Shown here one piece after another: positions 17,806 through 25,244 of a stretch of DNA of 64,000 nucleotides (its first letter is position 1; each line of letters begins with the position of its first letter). Source of the DNA: Bacteroidia bacterium (GTDB lineage Bacteria; Bacteroidota; Bacteroidia; Flavobacteriales; Flavobacteriaceae); NCBI GenBank assembly GCA_030427585.1, contig JAUIBW010000009.1, forward strand, positions 62,001-126,000, read 5' to 3'. The notes under the pieces were generated by a model. That model was given only the letters and a program-made list of their open reading frames with translations. It made no database searches and had not been told where the DNA came from. Both the position numbers and the translations under genes were made by a program.

Positions 17806-19077
17806 ATGAGATATAATAAAGAAACTTTTGTTGCAGGATTTGCATTATTTTCTATGTTTTTTGGTGCAGGAAACCTAATGCTTCCCCCACTTTTGGGATA
17901 TAAAGCAGGTGATGCGTGGTTTCTGGTTATTATAGGTTTTGCTATTTCGGCAGTAATTATTCCTTTGCTAGGGATTTTTGCGCACGCTCGCTTACAAGGA
18001 ACTATGCTTGATTTTGCAAAAAAAGTATCTCCAATATTTAGTCTTGTTTATTGTATATTGGTGTATTTGATCTCTATAACATTGCCTTCCCCGAGAACTG
18101 CATCTGTAACCCATGAGATGGCAATTGAACCTTTTTTTGGCACAAATGCCTGGTTGACCAGTACTATTTATTTTGCATTAGTGCTGCTTTTTGTACTTAA
18201 TCGATCTAAGATTCTTAGTTTACTAGGCAAATTTCTTTCTCCTATTATATTTATCGTTGTACTTAGTATTATATGTATTAGTATTTTTTCAATGCAAACT
18301 CCTGCGATTAGTCCTTCAGAATTTGAAACTCCTTTTATTAAAGGGTTACTAGAAGGCTACCAAACATTTGATGCAATAGGAGCTGTTGTTGTAGGTGGAG
18401 TTATTATTGTATCTCTAAAAATCAAAGGAGAAAATAATTTTGATAGAAATCGAAAACTGATGATTGGATCGGGTGTTTTGGCAGGAATAGGTCTTTCTAT
18501 TATTTATGCTGGTATGATTTATAGTGGTGCATTATTTGGTGCTGATTTTGACACTACTATTTCACGAACAGACTTATTATCGGGAATGAGCTTAAAAACA
18601 TTAGGCAATATTGGTAAAGTTTTTTTAAGTATTCTGGTTGGGTTAGCTTGTTTTACTACAGCTGTAGGTATTGTAACTGGTACTGCAGATTTTATAAAAG
18701 GAATTTGTAATGGATCTCAAAGAGCATATTTTATTACTGCAATTGTAGCTTGTATTCTGGGTGTATTAATGGGGCAGTTTGATGTACATTATATTATTGA
18801 TGTAGCAAGACCAGCACTTATGTTTATTTATCCTTTGACTATTATTTTGATTCTGTTAAATGTTTTACCTAATAGATTTACTTCTTCATTAGTATTTAGA
18901 ACTGTAGTTATTATAACTATTTTATTTAGTATTCCTGATTTTTTAGGGTCTATAGGAATGCAGGATTATGTTGCTCCGATTTTAAAAGCCCTTCCTTTAG
19001 GAGTGTATAGTTTGGCTTGGCTATTGCCATCATTGGTAGCGCTGGTTGTTATGAATATCTTTTCAAAAGCAGAGTAA
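17806..19077 (+). CDS. brnQ: Branched-chain amino acid transport protein BrnQ (LIVCS family)
   Basis: A 423-residue polytopic inner-membrane carrier, about 12 hydrophobic segments, that imports leucine, isoleucine and valine with a cation. The N-terminal signature FALFSMFFGAGNLMLPP is typical of BrnQ, as are VYLISITLPSPRTASVTHEM and the GLACFTTAVGIVTGTADF segment. It is a monocistronic gene between the divergent hydrolase and the di-heme peroxidase gene; no regulatory leader is evident. Confidence 0.92.
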   Translation: MRYNKETFVAGFALFSMFFGAGNLMLPPLLGYKAGDAWFLVIIGFAISAVIIPLLGIFAHARLQGTMLDFAKKVSPIFSLVYCILVYLISITLPSPRTASVTHEMAIEPFFGTNAWLTSTIYFALVLLFVLNRSKILSLLGKFLSPIIFIVVLSIICISIFSMQTPAISPSEFETPFIKGLLEGYQTFDAIGAVVVGGVIIVSLKIKGENNFDRNRKLMIGSGVLAGIGLSIIYAGMIYSGALFGADFDTTISRTDLLSGMSLKTLGNIGKVFLSILVGLACFTTAVGIVTGTADFIKGICNGSQRAYFITAIVACILGVLMGQFDVHYIIDVARPALMFIYPLTIILILLNVLPNRFTSSLVFRTVVIITILFSIPDFLGSIGMQDYVAPILKALPLGVYSLAWLLPSLVALVVMNIFSKAE

Positions 19078-19123
19078 TTTTTCTAAACATAAAAATTAAA
19101 AGTTTTTAGGGGTAATTTCCCCT

Positions 19124-19153
19124 TTTGTATTGTGTTAGTTTTTATTACATTCG
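19124..19153 (+). promoter_or_regulatory. Promoter of the second di-heme peroxidase gene
   Basis: TTTG at 19124-19127, 18 nt spacer, then TACATTCG at 19146-19153, one base away from TAnnTTTG. Transcription should start near 19160, leaving a leader of about 38 nt. Confidence 0.45.
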
Positions 19154-19197
19154 CGCCAGAAAATAACGAATTTTAATACTTACATAAAGGGAAATCT

Positions 19198-20541
19198 ATG
19201 GGAAAAATAACTACTCTTATACTTATTACATTACTTTTATTTTCTTGTTCTAATGATGATGACTATGTACCTATAGCATCAGGATTGGATAAAGACTTAA
19301 AAATTCTTTTAACCAATATTTCTGAAGATAAAGGCCTTACTTATTTTATGTTACCACAAAGTGATGACTACCTTAAAATACCTCAAGATCCTCTAAATCC
19401 AATTACCAAGGAGAAAGTTGAGCTAGGAAAGTTATTATTACATGAAACAGCTCTTGGTAAAAATCCAAAAATAGATAATATGAAAGCTACATATTCCTGT
19501 GCCTCATGTCATCAAGTAGCTGCAGGATTTAGCTCTGGATTAAGGCAAGGTATAGGAGAATGTGGTGTAGGTTTTGGAACCAATGGTAATGGTAGAGTAA
19601 TAAATACCAATGTTCCTGTGGATTCTGTAGACATTCAGCCCCTGCGTTCTCCTACGCTTTTAAATGTAGCTTACCAGGACGTAATGTTATGGAATGGGCA
19701 ATTTGGAGGTACAGGAACAAATGCAGGAACAGAAAGTAATTGGACAAATATTCAAGAGAATTTTCTAGGATTTCAAGGGATAGAAGTTCAGGCGATAAAA
19801 GGTCAGGGGGTTCATAGATTACTAATTGATGAGGATTTTGTAAATACACTGGGATATAAAGAAATGTTTGATAAAGCGTTTGGTAATATTGTAGAAAGTA
19901 AACGGTATACTACCAAGAATGCAGGACTTGCTATGGCTGCTTATGAAAGAACATTACTTGCCAATAAATCGCCTTGGCAAGAATGGTTAAAAGGAGATTA
20001 TGATGCTATGAGTGAGGCAGAAAAGAAAGGAGCAATTGCATTTTTTGGCAATGGAAAATGTTACCAATGCCATACTGGACCAGCATTAAATGATAAAAGT
20101 TTTCATGCTTTTGGGATGGGAGATTTTGATAATTCTGATAAAGCATTGGTGTTAGATAATGCAGGTTTTGAAAATGTAAAGAAAGGAAGAGGAGGTTTTA
20201 CTAAAAATCCAGGTGATAATTATAAATTTAAAACACCAACTCTTTATAATCTAACTGATAATGGTTTCTATGGTCATGGAGGTACATTTACATCGGTAAG
20301 AGATGTTATCGTTTATAAAAATAAGGGAGTTCCTCAATCTACCGAAGTAACTACCGAAAACCTGGCAACTCAATTTGGAACTATTGATTTGACAGATCAG
20401 GAAATAGATAACCTTACGGCTTTTATTGAAATCAGCTTACGGGATACTGATCTGAATCGATATGTACCCGAAACATTGAAATCTGGTTTATGTTTCCCTG
20501 TTAATGATGTACAATCTCAACAAGATTTAGGATGTAACTAA
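19198..20541 (+). CDS. Di-heme cytochrome c peroxidase family lipoprotein
   Basis: A 447-residue exported protein (signal ending LLLFSC, then SNDDDY) of the bacterial cytochrome c peroxidase/MauG superfamily. Heme motifs are CASCHQ near residue 102 and CYQCHT near residue 286. Between them lie the VDSVDIQPLRSPTLLNVAY and QEWLKGDYDAMSEAEKKGA segments, and after the second heme FKTPTLYNLTDNGFYGHGG, as in other family members. It is about 100 residues longer than the MbnH-like protein at 7634-8677, and no MbnP-like gene is next to it, so a simple H2O2-reducing peroxidase is as likely as a protein-modifying role. Confidence 0.88.
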   Translation: MGKITTLILITLLLFSCSNDDDYVPIASGLDKDLKILLTNISEDKGLTYFMLPQSDDYLKIPQDPLNPITKEKVELGKLLLHETALGKNPKIDNMKATYSCASCHQVAAGFSSGLRQGIGECGVGFGTNGNGRVINTNVPVDSVDIQPLRSPTLLNVAYQDVMLWNGQFGGTGTNAGTESNWTNIQENFLGFQGIEVQAIKGQGVHRLLIDEDFVNTLGYKEMFDKAFGNIVESKRYTTKNAGLAMAAYERTLLANKSPWQEWLKGDYDAMSEAEKKGAIAFFGNGKCYQCHTGPALNDKSFHAFGMGDFDNSDKALVLDNAGFENVKKGRGGFTKNPGDNYKFKTPTLYNLTDNGFYGHGGTFTSVRDVIVYKNKGVPQSTEVTTENLATQFGTIDLTDQEIDNLTAFIEISLRDTDLNRYVPETLKSGLCFPVNDVQSQQDLGCN

Positions 20542-20566
20542 ATATAGCGATCGTTTTTGATCAAAC

Positions 20567-20950
20567 TTAATTTAATGTAGCAATCCACCAGGTGTTACCA
20601 AATGGATCTCGAAAACCAGCTCCTCGGGCTCCGTAATCTTCTTCCATAGGTTCCATTAAGGATTTGGCTCCTGCATCTATTGCTTCATAATACGTTTGAT
20701 CAGTATCTTTTACATAAACATACATACAGCCAGGGTGTGCAGGATTATGTTTTGAAGCTTCTGTAAGAAGAATAGTAGTATCACCAATTCTAATTTCTGA
20801 ATGTTGTATTCTATTATCAATATCAAGGCTTCGTATCATTTCCTGTGCCTGAAAGATTTTTCGAATGAAATCAATAAAATCTTCAGCTTTTTCGACTACT
20901 ATATATGGCATAGCTTGCTGGTGACCAGCAGTGATTTTCATTCGTTGCAT
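20567..20950 (-). CDS. VOC (glyoxalase/bleomycin-resistance fold) family protein
   Basis: A 127-residue vicinal-oxygen-chelate protein of the PhnB-like subgroup. It opens MQRMKITAGHQQAMPYIVVEKAEDFIDFIRKIF, has HSEIRIGDTTILLTEAS in the middle and ends GARGAGFRDPFGNTWWIATLN, the typical C-terminal strand. The start could also be Met4. No substrate can be assigned; relatives are often annotated as glyoxalases without proof. It lies downstream of the TPR-AraC regulator on the same strand, 81 nt from its stop, so it may be a target or a co-transcribed gene. An 18-bp palindrome TATAGAA-N4-TTCTATA lies in the gap at 20988-21005. Confidence 0.85.
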   Translation of the reverse strand: MQRMKITAGHQQAMPYIVVEKAEDFIDFIRKIFQAQEMIRSLDIDNRIQHSEIRIGDTTILLTEASKHNPAHPGCMYVYVKDTDQTYYEAIDAGAKSLMEPMEEDYGARGAGFRDPFGNTWWIATLN

Positions 20951-21031
20951 ACTATAAAAAGAGAGTTTTTGTATTCAACGAAAGAAGTATAGAAAATATT
21001 CTATAGATACATAAAAATATCAACAAGAAGA

Positions 21032-22750
21032 CTAATCAGCACAATCATTTTTTTGTTTTTCTAGCTCTTTAATAAAATAGGAAGGATAAATCCCAGTTTT
21101 TTTATAGAATGCTTTAGAAAATGCTTCAGAGTTATTAAAGCCGATTTCCTGTGCAATGGCCTGTACTGTATATTTTCTAAATATCGAATCCTCGTTTAAT
21201 TTATCGATTACAAAATCGATTCGTAAATCGTTGATATAATTGCTAAAACTTTTTTCTTTAAAAGTATTAACCACTTTAGAGAGATAACTAGAATTTGATC
21301 CAAAGCTTTTGGCAAGATCTTTTGAGGTTAGAGGTTTTAAAAACTCTTTTTTTTCTTCAAATTGCTGAAGCTTATCAAGCAGTTTGTCTAAGGTTTCTTT
21401 GTTAATTGATGAAGAAGTAGACTCATCTGTAGATCGATCATTTTTTTGGTTTTGATCAGAGATTTGACGTAAGAGTTTTAAAAATCTCTTTTTGTAGAGT
21501 TGTTGCCGATAATAATAGTAACCAATACCAATTAGACTTAATAATAGAAGAATGGATATGATAATATTTTGAGAGGATATCTTATTGTTTTCTTTTTCTA
21601 ATGAAGCTATGATTTTCTGTTTTTGTTCAAGAAGTTCTCTAGTGTCAAATTCTCTTAAAAGCTTGTCATTAATGATCCAGTAGTCCTTTATTAAAATACT
21701 ATCTGCATTTAGCAATTTATTTATATACAGTAATTGATTGGTATGATCACCAATAGATTTGTAATAATCAACCAGGTCTACATAAGCAGCTCTACTTTCG
21801 GGTAGAAAGTAATTTAAAGTGTTAGAAATAGAGTCTATTTTCTTGAAATAAGTAATAGATTCTGAGATTTGACCCAAGCTTTTATTAGAATTTCCTAAAT
21901 ATAGATATGCGTTAATTAAATCTGTAGTACTTTCATATCCTCTTTCTGGATTAATAATTTTAGGTAATATTGGTTTAATTTTCTTTATGGCTAAACTGTA
22001 TTCCTGGTTGTAATAATCTAGAATACCATCGTTTAAATCAAACAGAAATTCAACCGGTTTACCTTTAGATAATTTGACTCCTTCTTTATTTAAAATTTTT
22101 GCAGAATCTATTTGATTATTTAACCTGTATATAGAAACGAGTTCTGTTAGCGTTAATAGATAAGAAATAGTATCTCGTTTTGTTTTGTTTTTGATACTTT
22201 TTTCATAAGCAATACATTCGTTGTATAGTTTTTTGGCTTCATGATATTTTCCTAGCTTCCTTTTTAAATTTGCGATATTATGTTTTAGAAGGTATATATA
22301 TGGAATATTATTATTTTTTCTAGAGTGATCCAATGCTGTTAAGTAATCTTTAAGGCTATTGTTAAGATCCCCAAACTCTCCATAAGCAATCGCTCTTTTG
22401 TTATAAAAAACCTCTGGATGATTCTTTTTAACTATATTTTTTCCAAAAAAAACAGCACTGTCTAAAGCTTCTATTTTTCTATTTTTCGAATCATTATACA
22501 ATAGACTTTTATAGACATAAGACCAAGCTATACGGCTACTGTCTTTGCTATTTTTCCCTTTGTTAAAATAAGCCTGGGCATATAACCGTGCTGCTGGTAT
22601 ATTACTATCTAAACATGTATGAAAGTTTTCACTAAGCTGTTTATATGTTTTTTGCATCAAGGAGTCGGGGACACGAAAAGATTGCCCATACCCAATAAAC
22701 GAAACAGAAAGAATGAAAATGTTCCTAAGCAGTTTTAAATACATACCCAT
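21032..22750 (-). CDS. TPR-sensor transmembrane AraC-family transcriptional regulator
   Basis: A 572-residue membrane-bound regulator. A signal-type N-terminus (FILSVSFIGYGQ) is followed by tetratricopeptide-like helices across about residues 30-370, a transmembrane helix near 395-415 (IIISILLLLSLIGIGYYYY) and a cytoplasmic AraC HTH domain at about 465-565 (KVVNTFKEKSFSNYINDL, AIAQEIGFNNSEAFSKAF, TGIYPSYF). This layout is common in Flavobacteriia; the periplasmic TPR part presumably senses a ligand or protein and the signal crosses the membrane. It is paralogous to 40801-42480. The lipocalin-like gene upstream is on the same strand and may belong to its circuit. Confidence 0.9.
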   Translation of the reverse strand: MGMYLKLLRNIFILSVSFIGYGQSFRVPDSLMQKTYKQLSENFHTCLDSNIPAARLYAQAYFNKGKNSKDSSRIAWSYVYKSLLYNDSKNRKIEALDSAVFFGKNIVKKNHPEVFYNKRAIAYGEFGDLNNSLKDYLTALDHSRKNNNIPYIYLLKHNIANLKRKLGKYHEAKKLYNECIAYEKSIKNKTKRDTISYLLTLTELVSIYRLNNQIDSAKILNKEGVKLSKGKPVEFLFDLNDGILDYYNQEYSLAIKKIKPILPKIINPERGYESTTDLINAYLYLGNSNKSLGQISESITYFKKIDSISNTLNYFLPESRAAYVDLVDYYKSIGDHTNQLLYINKLLNADSILIKDYWIINDKLLREFDTRELLEQKQKIIASLEKENNKISSQNIIISILLLLSLIGIGYYYYRQQLYKKRFLKLLRQISDQNQKNDRSTDESTSSSINKETLDKLLDKLQQFEEKKEFLKPLTSKDLAKSFGSNSSYLSKVVNTFKEKSFSNYINDLRIDFVIDKLNEDSIFRKYTVQAIAQEIGFNNSEAFSKAFYKKTGIYPSYFIKELEKQKNDCAD

Positions 22751-22940
22751 TTAGAGTTTCAAATTAAAAATCAAAAGTATTTAAATACTGATATCAAAGT
22801 CAACAAAAGAAATACGGTTTTTATCAATTACGAGAAATTTTTCATTCTATTTCTATGTAATAAAATGCGAGATTTTTATTGGCGGTAATAAGACTTATTA
22901 AAACTGTAGATTTAATTCGGTTGTTTAAAAAGGAAAGCTA

Positions 22941-23333
22941 TCAATCAATTTTAGTATATTTTTCTTTACAGGGCTCCATACATTGAGTTGGATAATCAAT
23001 GATCAACATAGATTCATTTATTTCGAAGTTTATTTTAGAGCCTGAAGATGTACAAGGTATGATAAGCAAAGTATGCTTCATATTATAGGTTCCAGACATT
23101 CCGATAGTTTTATCATCATCTAATGGACAGTACGATACGTTTGTTTTTAAGGTGCCATCATCAAAGAATTCGATAATTTTTTCCTGATTTGCCTTTTGGA
23201 AGGTTCCTTTTCCATTTCCTGGATCTACTAGTACATGTGTTAGTTTCCATTTACCAACCAATGGTGATTTCTCTTTTTTAGAGCAAGCATTGCAAAACGT
23301 AATGACAAAAAAACATAAAAGAAGCTTTTTCAT
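22941..23333 (-). CDS. Lipocalin-like small lipoprotein
   Basis: A 130-residue lipoprotein: signal MKKLLLCFFVITFCNAC with lipobox Cys17, then LVGKWKLTHVLVDPG, IIEFFDDGTLKTN and GMSGTYNMKHTLLIIPC. The GKW strand at the start of the barrel and the later FFDDGT turn resemble the Bacteroidetes lipocalin-like domain families. Four further cysteines could form disulfides. The function is unknown; such proteins may bind small hydrophobic ligands. A clearly homologous but broken copy lies at 36692-36998. It is 190 nt upstream of the TPR-AraC gene and on the same strand. Confidence 0.82.
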   Translation of the reverse strand: MKKLLLCFFVITFCNACSKKEKSPLVGKWKLTHVLVDPGNGKGTFQKANQEKIIEFFDDGTLKTNVSYCPLDDDKTIGMSGTYNMKHTLLIIPCTSSGSKINFEINESMLIIDYPTQCMEPCKEKYTKID

Positions 23334-23438
23334 GATAGAACAGGTTTTTAGAGTTGTGTTTGACTAAACTATAAAAAATAAGAGAGATTACCTTACGGCT
23401 TTACCATCGAGTTTTAAATTGTGTTTATATGGTAGTAA

Positions 23439-23468
23439 AAACCCCATGCATAAAAATGAATGGGGCTT
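23439..23468 (-). terminator. Terminator downstream of aminopeptidase P
   Basis: Arms 23439-23451 and 23456-23468 pair over CCCCAT and flanking bases; read on the minus strand the hairpin is followed by GTTTTTAC. It lies 21 nt after the pepP stop. Confidence 0.65.
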
Positions 23469-23488
23469 ATATTTGATTTTATTGAATT

Positions 23489-24781
23489 TTAATGATTCAT
23501 TAACTCTTCAATTTCTTCGGCTTCTATAGGAATATTAGCCATGAGGTTAAAAGGTTCTCCTTTTTCCTGAATTACGACATCATCTTCAATACGAATTCCA
23601 AAACCTTCATCAGGAATATAAATTCCAGGTTCAACAGTAAATACCATATTGGCTTGCATAGGTTCGGTAAGGATGCCATAATCATGGGTATCTAATCCTA
23701 TATGATGAGAAGTACCATGCATAAAGTATTTTTTATATGCAGGCCATTCTGGATCTTCCTGTTGCACATCGGCCTTATCTATAAGCCCTAATCCCAATAA
23801 TTCAGAAGTCATAATTTTACCAACTTCAACATGATAATCGGCCCAGATAGCTCCTGGAACCAACATTTTGGTCGCTTCATTTTTAACACGAAGTACAGCA
23901 TCATAAACATCTCGTTGGCGTTTGGAGTATTTTCCGGATACCGGAATTGTACGAGATAAATCACTAGAGTAATTGGCATATTCTGCGGCAACATCCATAA
24001 GGATTAAATCTCCTGCTTTACATAGTTGATTGTTTTCTATATAGTGAAGCACATTGGCATTGTTTCCACTTGCGATTATAGGAGTATACGCGAAACCTTT
24101 GGATCTGTTATTGATAAATTCATGCAACAATTCGGCTTCAATATTATATTCCCAAACACCAGGTTTTACAAAACTTAAAAGCCTTCGAAATCCTTTTTCG
24201 GTAATAGTACAAGCTGTTTGCATAAGCTCAATTTCGATAGGATCTTTTATTGCCCGTAATCGTTGTAAAATAGGATTACTTTTCGCTACAGCATGTGCGG
24301 GATATTTTGCTCTCCACCATTTGGTAAAACGATCTTCGCGAGTTTCTGTTTCAACATTTGATCTGTAGTGTTCATTAGTGTTTACATATACAGTTTCACA
24401 CTGTGTCATGACTTCAAAGAAAACCTTCTCTAAATCCTGAAGCCAATATACAGTTCTGATTCCTGAAACATCAAAAGCTCGTTCTTTGGTTAGTTTTTCA
24501 CCTTCCCAAATTGCAATATGCTCATTGGTTTCTTTTAGAAATAAAATCTCACGATGCTTTTCCTTAGGAGCATCAGGAAAAAGTAATAATACACTTTCTT
24601 CCTGATCAACACCACTTAGATAAAAAATATCTCTATGCTGCTCAAAAGGCATAGTACTATCGGCACTAATGGGGTAGATATCATTACTATTAAATACAGC
24701 AATGCTATTGGGTTTCATTTGTGCAGCAAAATTTTTACGATTTTTGAGGAAGAGATTGTTATCGATCTGGTGATATTTCAT
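23489..24781 (-). CDS. pepP: Xaa-Pro aminopeptidase (aminopeptidase P)
   Basis: A 430-residue cytoplasmic metallopeptidase (M24 family) that removes N-terminal residues from X-Pro peptides. The aminopeptidase-P N-terminal domain covers about 1-170. The dinuclear metal ligands are visible in the pita-bread domain: Asp in LILMDVAAEY, Asp in SSDLSRTIPVSG, His in HGTSHHIGLDTHD, Glu in FTVEPGIYIP and Glu in GIRIEDDVVI. Monocistronic, with a terminator just downstream at 23439-23468. Confidence 0.95.
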   Translation of the reverse strand: MKYHQIDNNLFLKNRKNFAAQMKPNSIAVFNSNDIYPISADSTMPFEQHRDIFYLSGVDQEESVLLLFPDAPKEKHREILFLKETNEHIAIWEGEKLTKERAFDVSGIRTVYWLQDLEKVFFEVMTQCETVYVNTNEHYRSNVETETREDRFTKWWRAKYPAHAVAKSNPILQRLRAIKDPIEIELMQTACTITEKGFRRLLSFVKPGVWEYNIEAELLHEFINNRSKGFAYTPIIASGNNANVLHYIENNQLCKAGDLILMDVAAEYANYSSDLSRTIPVSGKYSKRQRDVYDAVLRVKNEATKMLVPGAIWADYHVEVGKIMTSELLGLGLIDKADVQQEDPEWPAYKKYFMHGTSHHIGLDTHDYGILTEPMQANMVFTVEPGIYIPDEGFGIRIEDDVVIQEKGEPFNLMANIPIEAEEIEELMNH

Positions 24782-24884
24782 TGTATGATATGTTGTTTAA
24801 TTACAAACCTCATAAGCCCTCTAGACCAAACGAGGATGAAGAATGTTGATTTTCTTCAAAAATATGATTATTATTTACGTAATA

Positions 24885-24920
24885 AAAAAAGGAACTCAAA
24901 ATCTTATGAGTTCCTTTTTT
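24885..24920. terminator. Terminator-like hairpin with no obvious gene
   Basis: A 14-bp stem, 24885-24898 with 24907-24920, loop AAATCTTA, flanked by A7 and T6 so it would work on either strand. It lies upstream of pepP and of the divergent 25245 gene, so neither recognised gene ends here. Confidence 0.75.
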
Positions 24921-25192
24921 AAATATTGAATTTACCTTACTTTTTTTTGCTAATATGAATATGTTTTTTATTTAGGTATTACATTTTTTAATAATGAGCC
25001 TTTGATGTTTCCTCTCATAGCCTCACTGATTGAATAATTAACAATAAATACTCTTTCATGATTGTGTGTTTAGATAATTATTGCTTAATAAATTAACTAA
25101 AAAATTAGGAAAAACACAAAAAAATAAACAGATCATTTGTATTTCATAACTATTGATTTAAAATAAATGATTGTTAAACAATATCTAAAAAT

Positions 25193-25223
25193 TTTGAGTT
25201 TGTTATAACAATATCTACTTTCA
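25193..25223 (+). promoter_or_regulatory. Possible promoter of the BNR-repeat gene
   Basis: TTTG at 25193-25196, 19 nt, then TACTTTCA at 25216-25223 (two mismatches from TAnnTTTG). The predicted start is near 25230 and the leader about 15 nt. Confidence 0.35.
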
Positions 25224-25244
25224 GCGCACTAAACACCCATCAAA

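Larger units (their letters stand above)
24782..25244. other. 463-bp intergenic region between pepP and the BNR-repeat gene
   Basis: Holds the divergent starts of pepP and the BNR-repeat protein, the orphan hairpin 24885-24920 and, on the minus strand between about 24972 and 25060, a short open stretch ending SEAMRGNIKGSLLKNVIPK-stop with no clear start codon. Nothing else is recognisable. Confidence 0.6.
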
